From NCBI GenBank assembly GCA_033239005.1, contig BSQZ01000069.1, positions 3,136,001-3,200,000 on the forward strand: a DNA stretch of 64,000 bases. Direction: 5' to 3'. Of the stretch, positions 50,229 to 63,890 are shown piece by piece (the first letter of the stretch is position 1; the number at the start of each line of letters is the position of its first letter). The stretch is from Lamellibrachia satsuma (Eukaryota; Annelida; Polychaeta; Sabellida; Siboglinidae). The translations under genes were made by a program, and so were the position numbers. The notes beneath the pieces are model-generated. The model was not told the origin of the DNA and made no database searches. It saw nothing but the letters and a program-made list of their open reading frames with translations.

Positions 50229-50517
50229 CATATCCTTTCCTTTTGAAATGTAGGCATGCCGAGTAAGATGCATGCATGTCATTCAGCTACATGTGTGATA
50301 TAATGCAGCAGTATGTCATTTATAGCTCAGGAAATAACTAAAATAAAATCATTTTGTGCATCACTGAATGAGCTAGGTTGTTCCTTTCCATCGTCATTAT
50401 AACCAAGTGTTCAGGTTTAGCCCGCACCCTCACTTTTTTCTTCGGATGTTCGGCTTCATTAAGCTTCTTAAACTGAATTTTCGAGTATGTGTTCATAAAT
50501 GCACGTTTACTGAATTA

Positions 50518-50655
50518 CCCACACACGCACGAACGCACGCACGCACACACGCACAAACGCACACACACACACGCACACACGCACACACACACAGAAACAG
50601 ACGCACACGCACACGCACACGCACACGCAAACGCAAACACACACACACAGCGCGC
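50518..50655. repeat. (AC)n/(ACGC)n tract
   Basis: Alternating purine-pyrimidine with GC steps; spurious RVRVRV and THTH frames. Confidence 0.9.
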
Positions 50656-50844
50656 CACTTGAGTTGTATCACCGACATTCCTATGTATTAATATATATAT
50701 ATATGTATTGTATAATTTCAGCAAAAGCATATTTTGTACTTTCATTCAATCATAATTGCAATAACTGTTTAAATTGTGTCCTTTGCTATTAATTATTTCA
50801 TTTTATATACATTGATTTGCAGTATTATTTTCTTACGTAAATGT

Positions 50845-51800
50845 AACGGAGTCCGGGGCTAGTTGTTACAATTTTAAGTTAAAGTCACTTAAAAAAAATA
50901 TGGTAGATGCATTTTTTCTTTCAACGTATTCATTAAGTTTATTACTCGTGTTATTAAAATGTACCATATTATTGATATTCCATATTGTATTTAGGTAGAT
51001 ATGTGAAATTTCCCAGGCGCGGTCGAGTGTAACAAGTAGCCCCGTAAGTGGGGCAAGTTGTTACATTATACGGGGCACATTGTTACAGCAAAGAACGTAT
51101 GGTTCGTAAAGCAAGTGTCACTCGTAGATGTTACTGTTATTACATTAATTTGATTATACATACTTATATATCTTATACACAGTGTACATAGCAATGTAGG
51201 TGATCACAACTTCATATATCTTTATTTTTAGTTACCAAAGATGACTCATTTACCGGATTATTACAAACAAACTATTGTGAATGAAATATGAATTATTGAA
51301 TGGAATATGAAATAGTGATTGGAAATATATATATTGTGTAATGCGACTTCTACTTTATTGAATGGTACACGCACGTACACACTCACTCACACGCGCACAA
51401 ACACCCACATTTCAATGAATCGTGCAACATTTTTTAATTGCTCAAAAAGGGCTATGAAATAAAAAATTTACAAAACTGCTATCCAAGACAAAACACCCAG
51501 AGGGCAAATGGACAAAGAAGCCATTGGCTTATCGAGAGTCCAACTATTTCTCATCTATGCCCTTCTGGGATACTTGTTAATTTTGTTTGACGCTGCTAGC
51601 ATTAACAGTACTGGTTATAAACCAATATGCTAGGCTTCACAAGTGAAATAAAGTGTTCACACGTCGTGGTTAATTAAGTTTTTTTTTAAGCATTGTACGC
51701 AAACAACTCGCTGGCTGAGCCATCGGTGCGAGCCGCCCGAATATTGTTACAGCTGTAACAACTTGCACCAATACAATTGTAACAACTTGCCCCAAATACA
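50845..51800. repeat. Region with inverted GGGGCAAGTTGTTAC words
   Basis: GGGGCTAGTTGTTAC at about 50,867, GGGGCAAGTTGTTAC at about 51,051 and GGGGCACATTGTTAC at about 51,073 are answered by GTAACAACTTGCACC and GTAACAACTTGCCCC at about 51,755-51,795. It looks like a ~950-bp inverted-repeat element. The dispersed ~100-bp element (reverse) sits inside at 51,478-51,560. Confidence 0.5.
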
Positions 51801-53020
51801 ATTTTTTCAGTTGAACGCACGTGGGCGATAACAAATCCTGTTTTATCAGTTTTACTGCTACTTGCCACAACCCACTATACTTTATAGTAGACATGTTTAA
51901 AGTTTCATTCACGAAACATAACAAATAGATGCCTAAGATGATATCATGTCACCCAAGTCATTTTTGTCCACACCTTGTTAATTTCGTCTTCTTTATTCCC
52001 CATTTTGGACAGTGTATCTGCCGGTGGACTTCCAACCAACTACTATCGGTGGTATCTCCGCATGTGTGCTATGTTTTCGTAAAACGATTATATAAAAACG
52101 TGCCCTGTATATAACTAGCACCGGTCTCTCCTACTCATATGACAGGAGCATAACGGCGTAATTAAGTAAAAACAACATTATATATTCAGCTTATTTTTTG
52201 TGTGCGACTAAACACATCACATATATTTTGCTATGTAGTGGTGGTTCATGAAATTTTTTTCCTATTTGAAACCTCTATGCTTATATATTTTCTGCTACCA
52301 CGAATGAGATGTATTGGCCCCAATTCATTGGATAACTTACGTAGAAAAATGTGATGCAAAAAAATGTATGGATATAGTATCGCCTATAATAAAATCGTTG
52401 TTCTTGCTAACGTACATTAGATAATTTGTAATCATTTATTTAAAAATTCTCTGATGTCTGTTTTCATTTGTTGAAATATATGGGACACATTTTTGAAGTG
52501 GTATGCGGAAATTTTATTTTTATTAACCCTGACATTTCTTGTTTCGGTAGTGACATGTGCTCGGATAGTGGTGACACACACTCTAAATAAATTGTTTGTT
52601 ATAAATGATTAGTGCACATTTTAAAGGGACATATGTGTTAATGTTAATGATGTCATAGTTTGGTGAGTTAGGATTTGTTAACTTAATTTTTTTATAAAGT
52701 TGATCTCAATTTCTAAACCATGGATGTACGTGCAATGTTGAGTTTCGTGGACTGCTTTTGAATAAAATGTTCTACACTTGTATGTGTCTGTCTGACGTTG
52801 CCTATTTGCTTGACATTACGGGACCCCGAACTTAATACCACGTCGAGTAAGTCGTAAGTTGAATCATGAAACGCTATTAACGTAACTTTGCGACCAATTC
52901 CACTTGCAACGTCATAAATAGGACTTACGCCCACTCATGAAACTGGCCCCTGACAGTTTGGCACCCGAAATGCAAGGCATCTAGGAGTAGCATAACAATA
53001 GCGTTCGTGCTTGCTGGTGA
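51801..53020. other. No gene recognised
   Basis: AT-rich unique sequence; short ORFs only. Confidence 0.5.
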
Positions 53021-53025
53021 ACATA

Positions 53026-53174
53026 CGTACTTACGTACGTACGTTCGTACATACGTAAGTCCATACATACAATCATACATACATACATACATGCATACAT
53101 ACATACATACATACATACGTACATACATACATACATACATACGTACATACATACATACATACTTATTTACTTAC

Positions 53175-53205
<31 letters not shown>

Positions 53206-53227
53206 CATACATACATACATACATACA
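53026..53227. repeat. (CATA)n tetranucleotide tract
   Basis: ACATACATAC with a few CGTA variants. Confidence 0.95.
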
Positions 53228-54529
53228 CTTGCTGGACTTTAGTAAGATTTTGTGCGCTTCGAGGTATATCATGTTTTGAACCGTTGTTATGCGATAGAAA
53301 TGAGAAAACTGTTATTTCATCAGTCTATGGCTTGGCATTAGTCAATTAGGTCAACAGTGCATCAAATGGACAGTGCGGACTATGCCAACATGTTCCCGGA
53401 TCTGAAAAATGGTCTTGGGAAAGTTGCAGGATGTTGAGATAAAGCTAACCATCGAGGTGACATCTTTGTTTCAAACCACGGAGAGCACGTAGTAGCTCCA
53501 TCGTACGGATAACGCCGCAGATCCATCAACTGCACGCAACACAAACTCCGCACAAGTGCCGCCACATAGTGAGTGTAATGTAAGTCACTCACGATTTCAC
53601 CCGCCACTGCCACAGCGTTTGCACGCACACTGTCAATTTATTTGGTAAACTCCTAATTTTTTTCAGTTAATCTCTTATTTTCCATTGCATACACTTGTGG
53701 ATAGTGAATGCGTTTAAAATGTGCATAAGAAAAAATTACGTGCGTTTTTGCTTGAAACTATGTTACGCATACGCAAATGCACAGTTGCAATGCCGTAATG
53801 ACGTAGCAAGTCGTAGACAAAATCGCATTACCAGCCAATAATTCCTTCATGTCACTCCATATCTGTCCCTTTTTAATTTATAATCAAGTTGTTGCAGTGG
53901 TGATATACTAAATGATGTCATAGTCGGGGAGTGTGCATCGGTCTGGCCACAGTGGCGACACCACACAGGCAGTGCCGAGTCTAGTGAAGATGTTGGCGAT
54001 TGAACAGCCAGGTGGCAGCACTGAGACGATGCCCGTGAATGATCTCAGCCTTGGGGTCAGCGTCAGTGTTCCGTAGCAGAAGGCAGCGGCAGCGGTAGCA
54101 GCAGCTGTAGACTGCTGAATATACAAGATCGTCAGCATGACGGCACCACCGTACAGAAGGTGAGTGTTGTCACGCCACAGCAGCGACAGTGATCGGGACG
54201 CAGATTATGTCGCCACAGATGGCGACAGTGAAAGTTCGGTGTACGTTGCGACAGCCAACAGCTATCTGTCGCAGCAGGTCGCTAACATTGCTGCACGACC
54301 AGACAATCTGAGCCATCTGGTGGCTATAGCATGACGACAGTTATAACGCCGCAGTCGGCGATGGCCGTAATGGTCAACAGAACAGCGCCCTCTGGTGGCA
54401 ATGAAAGGACCATACGGTTCATATCACCCACGTTCTACGTATCGTACGCAGTATAAGTTGTGGTCGTTGACTTCTAAGGCCATTCACAACGAAGGACCGT
54501 CACACAAAGGACATGCTCATACATCACAA

Positions 54530-54712
54530 CCAACGAAGGACACTTCGCTCAGAGAGCCAGTTGCTGCTTGAGGTGTCCTTGTCCAGGACGCAGCTGGGGA
54601 CAGAGCCTTCTCCGTTGCTGGCGTCACACTGTGGAACAATCTTCCACTTGTCCTTCAGCTGATGCCTTCAAGAAGCAACTGAAGACACACTTGTTCACTC
54701 GTGCATTTTAGA
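54530..54712 (+). mobile_element. LINE C-terminal remnant
   Basis: Two frames read GDRAFSVAGVTLWNNLP and then ADAFKKQLKTHLFTRAF plus a stop, the well-known end of many CR1/Jockey-type LINE proteins, with a frame change between. Confidence 0.7.
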
Positions 54713-54892
54713 TCAAATGTGCTGGTGTTTGAATGATTTTCAATGTTAGTGATAGTTTTTAATTTGACTGAATGACATTTTTAGTATGTAGGACTTCTTT
54801 TTAAATTAATTAATCAACTTTGAAAGCGTCATTGCGTAGCATTGATTAACTGATTGATGATTGATTTTGTCCTTTGCTTATTGATTTATTGA

Positions 54893-55450
54893 ATGATTGA
54901 CTGTACCGCGGTAACAAGGGCTCTGGCGAAGGATGACAAGCGAAACTATCAATATAAAACGCAATGCAAAGCTGGTGGGCTGAACTCAAATGTGGATGGC
55001 CTAAGCAGGCTATTCATAGCAACTAAAACAGTTAAACAAAACAAAACGATTCATCATCTCAATGTGGTAAAAGACTCACCTACCAACGCACAGGATATGG
55101 GCAATGCAGTTCCAATACACACCAGGAGGACGAATGAGTTTGCAGCATACACCAGAAGGAATAATGAAATTGCACTTGCACCCACGGTACCAAGACAAGG
55201 CGTCATATCGTCTACGTGGATGGAATAAGCAGTCTATCCATATCAAACAAAACAGATTAATATATATGTGTCAACAAAATTATCCTTACTCTCTCTATAT
55301 ATTGTAAAAGACACCAGAAGAAAGAATGAGTTAGCAGAATTCACCAGAAAGAAGAATGAGATTGCACTTGAACCCACGGTACCCAGACGAGGCGTCATGT
55401 CGTTTACACCAGGCTGGTCTGCACATTGACGACGCTGATTCATTTGAAGG
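54893..55450 (+). mobile_element. Degenerate Ty3-type pol fragment
   Basis: The phrase LNSNVDGLSRL in the frame from 54,893 resembles the end of RNase H in Ty3/gypsy elements (compare NANADGLSRL in the 27-31 kb element). After it come related stretches at about 55,120-55,200 and 55,310-55,390 (CACCAGAAGGAATAATGA-type and ACCCACGGTACC-type words), so a short segment was duplicated. No complete domain remains. Confidence 0.4.
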
Positions 55451-55651
55451 GGATATTCTTGTCATTGTAGACGCCCAGACAAAATTAATATAATTATATT
55501 CACGTCATGACATCTCCGATTACAATTGCCACTATTTTGAGGATTCTACTGCTGCAACTATACTTCGGACAGCGCTGACAGGTGTCTGTGTATTTCTGCC
55601 TGATGAGAAGGAGATGTTGGAGGTATCTTTGCTGCCTCATGTGGGATCGCC

Positions 55652-56028
<377 letters not shown>

Positions 56029-56692
56029 ATGTGGTGCACAAATTATATTTTCATAACTGCCCCGTGATGTGCTAGAACAGATAACTCCCACCAGGGGTGC
56101 CACTCAACATTTCACTGCCGCCACAAAATACGCTTACTTACAGAATCTGCACATCCGACAGTAACGACACAGAACATAGTCCCCCCAAACAATCCAACTT
56201 TTTACAACTTATATATTATTATTATTATATTATTTATTACAATTACAGCGTGTGAAATAAACATTAAAAATAATGGTACCTGCAATCGTACTCGATGACT
56301 GACGGAGTAGCACAACTATTAGGGGACGCAAGTCTTGCTTGCCGCCATGTTGGTTTTATGTAAATTTTCACTTCCGGCCCCAACGTCTCGCTGTCCGCAA
56401 GTTGATGACATTAGAGTACTGGGACATGTATCTATGGGACACGGATCGACGAAATTGTCATTTACCAGTAACACTAATAAATAGCCTGGTACAGTTAGCA
56501 CTGTAGATATGTCAGAAATGCAAACCAATGTTATTGATTTAAATTTGTATGCATAAAGTGTTTATATATTTTAAACAGCATGACCTCGTTGTATCATCTC
56601 ACTAACATGCAGAAAGTGATGCCCGACTAAATGGGCAAGAAAATGACTTGGAAGCGCCATATGTAATCAACATTGCAGAGGATAGCGGTTAA

Positions 56693-58165
56693 TTAATTAC
56701 TAATACGCCATTCACACGGAGGAGAAAGCCATCGTTTGTTGCCTTTACACACGTGAGACATCATCAGACGAACGCCCATGAATCCAACGTCCCCATATAC
56801 GTCAAACGTCTTTCCGTTGAACATTGGGCAGATGTAGTGACCCGTGCACAGGTCGCGCTCAGCCACCGGCCGAAGGATGCTGAATTCGTCGAATACTTCG
56901 AAGTCGTGTTTGGCCAACAATTGTTTGAGTCTGCGCACCGATGCAGCAATACAGAAGCTGTTTCTGTCTCCTTTCTTTCTCGTGACCGTCGCATGCATGG
57001 GGAAAGGTGGTGGGGTCAGGACAATAAAGTTGTGTCGACGAACTTTTGCTTTATTTCTGACCGCGACCAACGCATCCACATACCTCTCCGTCGAGTCCAT
57101 CAAGTAGGACAGGCCCTTCCTGGCGAGATCGTGCGCCCCCGTCTGCACCAGCAACACATCGTTGTCTCCGAATTGAATGTCACCAAGATGACGGCGGAAA
57201 GACTTTGTAAAATGTTCCGCCTGGAGAAACTCTATAAATTTGACATTTTGGGTTACCGGATTTGTATTTCCGCTAAATCCGACGCCAGTACGGTTGTAGC
57301 ACTGTTTTGCTATGTAGGCATACTTGTACCGCATATGAGACGAACCCATCATGATGAGATGACGTATCTTTTTGATGCAATCGCACATTCCTTTCGTGCT
57401 CATCGACCAGAAGTGTTCTCCGTTGGCGAGTTTCACCTTCCAACTGTCACTGTCTTTGAACCACAGAACCACGTCTTCTTTCCGAGCGTATGTTTTCAAG
57501 GCCTCTGCAACGGCCGGTGAGCGAAGTGGGACGGGGGCATCGACTTTGAACTTCGGATTCCAGTTGCCTGTGTCCAATCTCAAATCCCTGTAGAATTGGA
57601 CCAAACCGAAACTCGCAGGACGCGCACTATCAAACGCAGCGAAGTTGACATACTCGAGCGTGACGACTATCGTCCGTCTTTCGCGAACTGTCATAGGTGG
57701 GCACCAAGCGAGATAAGTGCCGTTGAACAAATCGCGATAGGGACATTGTTCCGTGCCTATGTGATCGGCCGTAATTATGAAGGAACTGCCCCCTTTCGTC
57801 GAACGCGTGTTCAAATACTCATCTATTTGAATGAAGACACCGTCTGTTGTCGACCTATTTTCGATTATTGCAATTTTGTAGGAGTACTTCGAATATATCG
57901 CGATGTCGTTGGGTTTCTCCGTGATTTCAGTGTATCGGTAATACTGTTCTAGTTCCGTTTGGCCGACGTCGATGTCGCTGGATATAGCGTTGAAGGACAC
58001 GTCGGGTTCGATGGGCAGACATAACACGTCGGTGTCGTAATGCAGCTTTGTGTTGGCCATTTGATGATAATAACGTAACACGATAATTATTACTATCACC
58101 AAACACAATCGACGTCCTGCTACAGTGGAACGACTGTTTTGTCTAAAGAAGCGTCTAAAACACAT
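56693..58165 (-). CDS. Intronless NXPE-like (neurexophilin/PC-esterase domain) type II membrane protein
   Basis: A single open frame of 490 codons from ATG 58165 to a stop at 56695-56693. The frame is open 11 codons further up, but that stretch has only a TTG, so 58165 is chosen. After a basic tail, a membrane anchor (LCLVIVIIIVLRYY, about residues 20-33). Residues about 95-190 (YSYKIAII..., LFNGTYLAWCPP) resemble the filamin-like domain that precedes the esterase fold in NXPE proteins. GEHFWSMS leads to the esterase-like domain: IMMGSSHMRYKY at about 271-282 (block I, GSS in place of GDS), then DVLLVQTGAHDL at about 336-347. Near the C-terminus I see no clear DxxH block, only YGDVGFMG and a later MSHVC, so catalysis is doubtful. 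Sequons NRS, NGT and NRT fit a lumenal/extracellular domain. Likely Golgi or secretory location; substrate unknown. Confidence 0.75.
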   Translation of the reverse strand: MCFRRFFRQNSRSTVAGRRLCLVIVIIIVLRYYHQMANTKLHYDTDVLCLPIEPDVSFNAISSDIDVGQTELEQYYRYTEITEKPNDIAIYSKYSYKIAIIENRSTTDGVFIQIDEYLNTRSTKGGSSFIITADHIGTEQCPYRDLFNGTYLAWCPPMTVRERRTIVVTLEYVNFAAFDSARPASFGLVQFYRDLRLDTGNWNPKFKVDAPVPLRSPAVAEALKTYARKEDVVLWFKDSDSWKVKLANGEHFWSMSTKGMCDCIKKIRHLIMMGSSHMRYKYAYIAKQCYNRTGVGFSGNTNPVTQNVKFIEFLQAEHFTKSFRRHLGDIQFGDNDVLLVQTGAHDLARKGLSYLMDSTERYVDALVAVRNKAKVRRHNFIVLTPPPFPMHATVTRKKGDRNSFCIAASVRRLKQLLAKHDFEVFDEFSILRPVAERDLCTGHYICPMFNGKTFDVYGDVGFMGVRLMMSHVCKGNKRWLSPPCEWRISN

Positions 58166-58319
58166 TGTGTACTGCCGAGGCGAACTCTCGTACGACAAAG
58201 CTGTTGTTCACTTTAATCTTGGTAATTTTTAGAATTCAGTTCGGTGTACAGATGTGAACCTGGAAATAAACGTACATAAATATATAAATATATACATTCA
58301 TATTATCCCATCTACCTAA

Positions 58320-58323
<4 letters not shown>

Positions 58324-58375
<52 letters not shown>

Positions 58376-58390
58376 CCCATCTACTCCTAA

Positions 58391-58466
<76 letters not shown>
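58324..58466. repeat. Two (AT)n tracts with duplicated ATTATCCCATCTAC flanks
   Basis: ATTATCCCATCTACCTAACTAATATAT occurs twice, once before each AT run, just upstream of the NXPE-like gene. Confidence 0.9.
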
Positions 58467-58467
<1 letters not shown>

Positions 58468-59079
58468 TGGAAGTGGAAGGCCATTGCGCCATGCCCCTTT
58501 GCTTAATTTTCCCCCGTATTTTCAGTTGCGCCACCACAAGGTAACATTGGTAGCTAGGCTTGCCCCCCCCGGCCTCCCCTTTATTAAATCATAATTACGC
58601 CAGTGTGTCTCTCCGTATCTACCGTATCATAAAGTGTAGCATTTCGCCTGCACACGTAATGTTAGCTACATACCAATATTATGTAGGCCTATGTATAACA
58701 TTATACGAGATTCTGCTTAAACAACATCTTAGTTAGTAATTTCTTACCGACACAAACGAGTCCAACTCGCGGATTCAGTCATTCGACGTATCAGTTAGAT
58801 GTATCAGTTAGATGCTATCGTAGAACATGTCTTGAAATCAGTTACTCGGTTTGGTCAATAACGAAGTGTGCCATTACCATTTAACCTCTCGTTACATGTT
58901 CCATTGTTTTGCTGGTCAGAGAAGTTAAACTGACATGTCAATAGTTTCTTCCTTTCCACTGGTTTCCTTACAAATTTGACAAATATTTTCTACTTTCCAT
59001 ATCAACAGACTTCACAAGATATTTATATTGGACACCCTTTGGTATAGCATTGTCTTACCTTTCTTGGATACCCTAGTGT

Positions 59080-59425
59080 ATAACATTGTCTAACCTGTCT
59101 TGGACACCCTTGTGTATATATTGTCTTACCTGTCTTGGACACTCTTGTGCATATATTGTCTTACCTGTCTTGGACACCCTTGTGTATATATTGTCTTACC
59201 TGTGTTGGAAACCCTTGTGTATATATTGCCTTACCTGTCTTGGACACCCTTGTGTATATATTGTCTTACCTGTCTTGGACACCCTTGTGTATATATTGTC
59301 TTACCTGTCTTGGAAACCCTTGTGTGTATATTGTCTTACCTGTCTTGGACACCCTTGTATATATATATATATTGTCTTACCTGTCTTGGACACCCTTGTG
59401 TATACATTGTCTTACCTTGCTGGTC
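59080..59425. repeat. 35-bp minisatellite, about 10 copies
   Basis: The unit CTTACCTGTCTTGGACACCC plus TTGTGTATATATTGT is open in all plus frames but not coding. Confidence 0.95.
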
Positions 59426-59811
59426 AATCGAATATTGATTACTGTAACCGAGTTGACACACTTCGTTCGTTTACAACAAATCAGCTTTAGAGCGTATGTC
59501 AGGGAACTGCTGCAGGCGAGGCCGTGTGTGTTACGCACTGTCCGAGAGTGGCGCTATTCATTACATCACCACTCCGACAACGTACTTATACATTCAACAT
59601 AGACTGCTGGAGAGTGGTAGGCTGGGCGAGGCCTTTTTTGTTTACGACGCGTTACACGTTGCTTTTGTGCACTTGATATACGTAAACTAGGTCGATAAAA
59701 AAAACCCAAAGGTGATGTGGAAGATCCGCATACACAATTGAGCTTTTAACTGCGTACATGTTGTATTGTACTTATCAGATTATAAACTTAATTAATCAAG
59801 TAAAGGTACGT

Positions 59812-60128
59812 TCTTATACAGGGTGGTATCCAGTCATTGGGACTGCTCAAAGCGCTTTACACTTCACCACCTGGCAGACCTGTTCATTCCAAGGCCATTT
59901 CAACTTCCCTGGGAAGCATTCAGCCACACTGCAATTACTGCGCGAAGACTATACGTTCACATATCCACCACTGTCTGTATTGCCAGGTACTCATTTATAC
60001 AGCTGAGTGAACTGTGGCAATGTGGGGTGATCAAACTTGCCAAAGGTTAAAAGCGACCGCAGTGGGATTGAAACCAAGTTCTCTCAATTGAGAGTCCGGC
60101 CTTCTAACCGGTATGCTATGCCACCCCC
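59812..60128 (-). mobile_element. tRNA-derived SINE, family 2, fullest copy
   Basis: Reading the minus strand: the tRNA-like head GGTGGCATAGCATACCGGTT with a B-box-like GGTTTCAATCC, then GGCAAGTTTGATCACC, then the body ending CAGTCCCAATGACTGGATAC. It matches 40,125-40,330 (other strand) and 12,205-12,370. Confidence 0.75.
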
Positions 60129-60439
60129 CGCCACTCCCGCCACCCCATTGTATTGAACATATAAACTTAATTGTACAACCGCTTATTTATTATTAGGTGT
60201 ATTTTCGCGTTGTATATGTGTAGTAAATGAAGTGTGTTTCGTTTATGCCAGTTCGTACGTCAATGAATAAAATGTCATTAAACATATACTTTTAAAAGTA
60301 GTTAAATATCACTTAAAAAGTAATACATAATTAAATAGATGATTAATTAAAAATATAATTAATAACCTAAATATATTATTGAAAGTCCACGTCATTAAAA
60401 AGGTAGTTAAAATGTCATCGCTGTTGCTTATGTCTATAG

Positions 60440-60740
60440 ACAGTCAGGTCGTGAAGTTCCGTGTCAACTCTCGCAGCTGTACACGGTCGAGTGTGCGCAA
60501 AGCTTTGACGTCGATAGGGTAACATAGTTGACGTCCAATGCGTCGCAAACCCGCACCCAATGCCGTCGACAGCGTTGTCCGCGGTCGACCCCTGAACGAC
60601 GTGGATCCTGAGTTGACAAAGTAGTTGTCAATCGCAAGCTGAGTGGGAGCGTCGGGCGACATATGGAGCACGTCATCGAGCTGACAGGACGGCTTCGTTG
60701 ACTGGGCGGCATCGACAACGGCGGTACAGTGCATCGTTTG
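60440..60740 (-). mobile_element. LINE C-terminal remnant
   Basis: The minus strand reads FRGRPRTTLSTALGAGLRRI, then IDVKALRTLDRVQLRELTRN, the RGRPRTTL...LR..A..R..WR..T ending of LINE proteins. It is 5' truncated. Confidence 0.6.
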
Positions 60741-63700
60741 AAATGCGATGTGGCCAATGGATGTCAGCGATCTCGCGCATGTGAAGACGGTGGTACGTGT
60801 CTACGCAATCCAGTTCTGCATTCGTTTAGCCCTATGTTAGTTCTATGTTAGCCCGTGCACGACAAACGATGCGTACAGTCGAAAACGAAGTTGCAGGCTG
60901 ATCAGCGATAGCCTCAGCCAGACCAAGTTTTCGGCACAGTAATTGTTACTTTTGTAAGGCAAATTATTGAGTTTAACCAACGCCCTGGGTGACACAAACT
61001 CGAAACGCATGCGTCGTTCTACTTATAGACGTGTTAATATTAGGCATAATGCAAAATGATATCCGCAGGCGATCGAGACGGCCCCACAATGGCGGCTTAG
61101 TGGAGCTATTCTTATCAACCAATAACAAATCGTTACCTCAATGGTCAAACGCTATCTATCTATGGCTCCGCCTCGGGTAGCCTTTGTATCTCCGCAATCA
61201 CGTGTGATGCAAGCATGGAGCCATTAATCTACTAAACTGTGTCAGCAAAAACGAAATATTGTCTCTCGTCACCTTGGTGTCTGCGTTGCTCGTATTTTAG
61301 TGTGGAAGTGCGAACTATCACATCTGATACAAGTCCGTATCGTGCCTGGTACGTAAGCCTACATACATTACGGCTGGTGTGTGTGTCACGGTCCTCAGTG
61401 GCGTATCGTAGGCTAGTGGGTGACTGGTTGCCCTTGGACTACCAATGTCAGTTCGCCAATCGTTTCTCTCCCGTCCTGTTAATTGGAGTGTGGCGGTATT
61501 TATGGTGTCAGTTCTCAGTTCGAACATACCCCCAAACTGGCATAGCAATCAATGCTATCGGTTTTATATCGGCAGCTAGAGGAGCAAAAACACTTTTTTA
61601 ACAACGCATGTAACCATCCAAGACACCCCACCCCCACGTAACTTTCAGTAACACTTAACCGGACACCACACCCCATGTAACGTTCAGTAACACTTAACCT
61701 GACACCCCACGTATGCAATTACATTAATGGCAATTTGTGTTGAACATCACATTGTTACATTTATTTGCATACACTAAACCCAAAACGTCTACCCTGTCGC
61801 CAATCACATGACAAAGACATTTCACTTAGGACGAAATTCGCGAGTTTCCTGCGTTTCGATTTTAACTTCTATCAATCGTGGATCAATAATGAAATAATTT
61901 AATAGTTTGTCTGATGATTTCACAAAAAAAACTCGATATGATAAAATATAACGATATAGCAAAACAAACAATTAGTTTCATGCAGATGATATACTAAGCG
62001 TGTTTATAAAGACAAAAGAGTTACACGGTTTGACACTGCCTAGGCTTACACGAACGACATTGAAATCTTAAAGTGAACATCATACATAGACACTGCCTCG
62101 TTTGTCACACCTCGCTGCCATGCACGTAGCTGAAGGGCCTAGTGGCGAATTCAAAGAGTTAATCTAAGATACAATTGTTACCAAGTGAAACACTTCACTA
62201 AGTATATCAATAATGTACAAATGTGACAAAGGTAACTCACAAGGGTGTATTAAATGAAATGTAAAATCTATGCGCGAGAAGGTCAACATGTATAATGTAT
62301 AGCATCAACGTCTACATACTTGTCCAGCCCAGTGTGAACTGCCTGATCAATAACTAAAACCCGCCCAGTTAGTAAATCTGGGTGTGCCTCGGCCACTCTA
62401 GTGGCCACTAGAGAACGTTAGTGGGTCACGATACACCGCGATGTTACGATGTTAGTGGCGACATCTTGCGCGACAAACCTTATCGTTTTATTGATGGTAT
62501 TATGGCGTTATCCCTTCAGTTCTATATCAGTTACAAATCACTTGCTGCAAAAGGGAACCAGTCGGCTTTTGACAGCGGATACCTATTAAACTTTATCTTC
62601 GATCCGAAATATGTACGGATTCGGCGCGTGACATCAGTCTGGCCAAACGAACATCTACAAGCATTGTCATTCCATATCAATGCAGAACATCTGCGTATGT
62701 TAAAAGCTCATATGATGCAGTGTGGCAAAAACAATGAATTTGGGTGTGACACCAGTTTCAGTATTTGAAACACTGTTAAAGCACTGCAACATATATAGAT
62801 TTTAAATAATAGCTGGCGTAGACCGAGATGCACGTTGTACAGTGAGCTACGACAAAATCGCAAAGGGCAATGGAAAGGCGTGACAGCTCTAGTCAAAAGT
62901 TAGATCGACACATTTGTAAAAAAAATGCATATATCAAGATATATCGGCAGTAAAGTCATACAGTGTCCACATATTTCCTCATGTGTTCCAATATTCCTTA
63001 TCAAACCACCGAGAACCGCAAAGACAAAGTAGGCCGCTGGCTCAACTTCAAAGCCTAGGCTAGGGTTAGGCTAGACTCGATGACTGTGTCTACTAGCTTG
63101 TACAAACTAAACATGGAATTTAAAAACAGTTTGATAAATAAATACGCATGGTTCTGCCAAAACCAGCACTATTGTAAATACATTTACATTTATGTTATTT
63201 TTAAGGTTTTTGATCCCGGGTATTTGTTTAAATCAGACCTAACTGGTTTGACACAACTCGCTGTCGCTACTAACTTCGTTTTGTTTGACTGTGACCGCTT
63301 TGGTGACTCTGGTTCTGGTTTCTGGTTCGTGCATATTTGCGACCAGAATAGCCCAGCAGTATTGTTTGTGTATAAGGCAATTATCGTTGTCTCATCAATG
63401 AACTGGAATGGCCCAAGGTGATCATGACGCAGACCCAGAAAGGCATCGTGATAACACCGACATCTATCATCATAGGACAAGAACCCAATGAATATAGTAA
63501 TTATTTCGCACACCGTATTTTGCCAAAGCAGGCTCTCGTATGGTGCTTTGTGAACCATGACCGCGTAGACATGCGGGGGCTCATGGTGGACACAGTGTAT
63601 TATACCATTACATGACCTTTCGATATATACGTCATGGAAAGGCGAGCGTACTGGCACATTTCATACGACCGGCCCTTTGGCAAATAAGAATCGAGTGTAG

Positions 63701-63890
63701 GTACTGGGACTTTCAGACTAATGTTGTGTTTGTATTCCGCAACGATAGGGTGGTTGTGCACGTCACAAAGAACCCGCCTAAACTAAAACTGTCGTGATAT
63801 CATTGGGATTGTCGTTTAAGTAGAAACGGCAAAATTGAGACGTGAAATGTTTTCAGTCGTAGTCAATGACCGCTTCGAAGTTGTTCAATG
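60741..63890. other. No gene firmly recognised; several unassigned ORFs
   Basis: ORFs at 62,421-62,768 (+) and 63,190-63,657 (-) have no family I know. The minus one starts at a GTG. A three-copy CACTTAACCxGACACC repeat lies at 61,640-61,710. Any of these might be an exon of a gene continuing right, but splice support is lacking. Confidence 0.4.

Noticed and set aside
56753..57520. 255-codon plus-strand ORF
   Set aside because: Antisense shadow of the NXPE-like gene, which has the domain sense.
62421..62768. 115-codon plus ORF as a gene
   Set aside because: No family, no splice or start support; kept only as an unassigned stretch.
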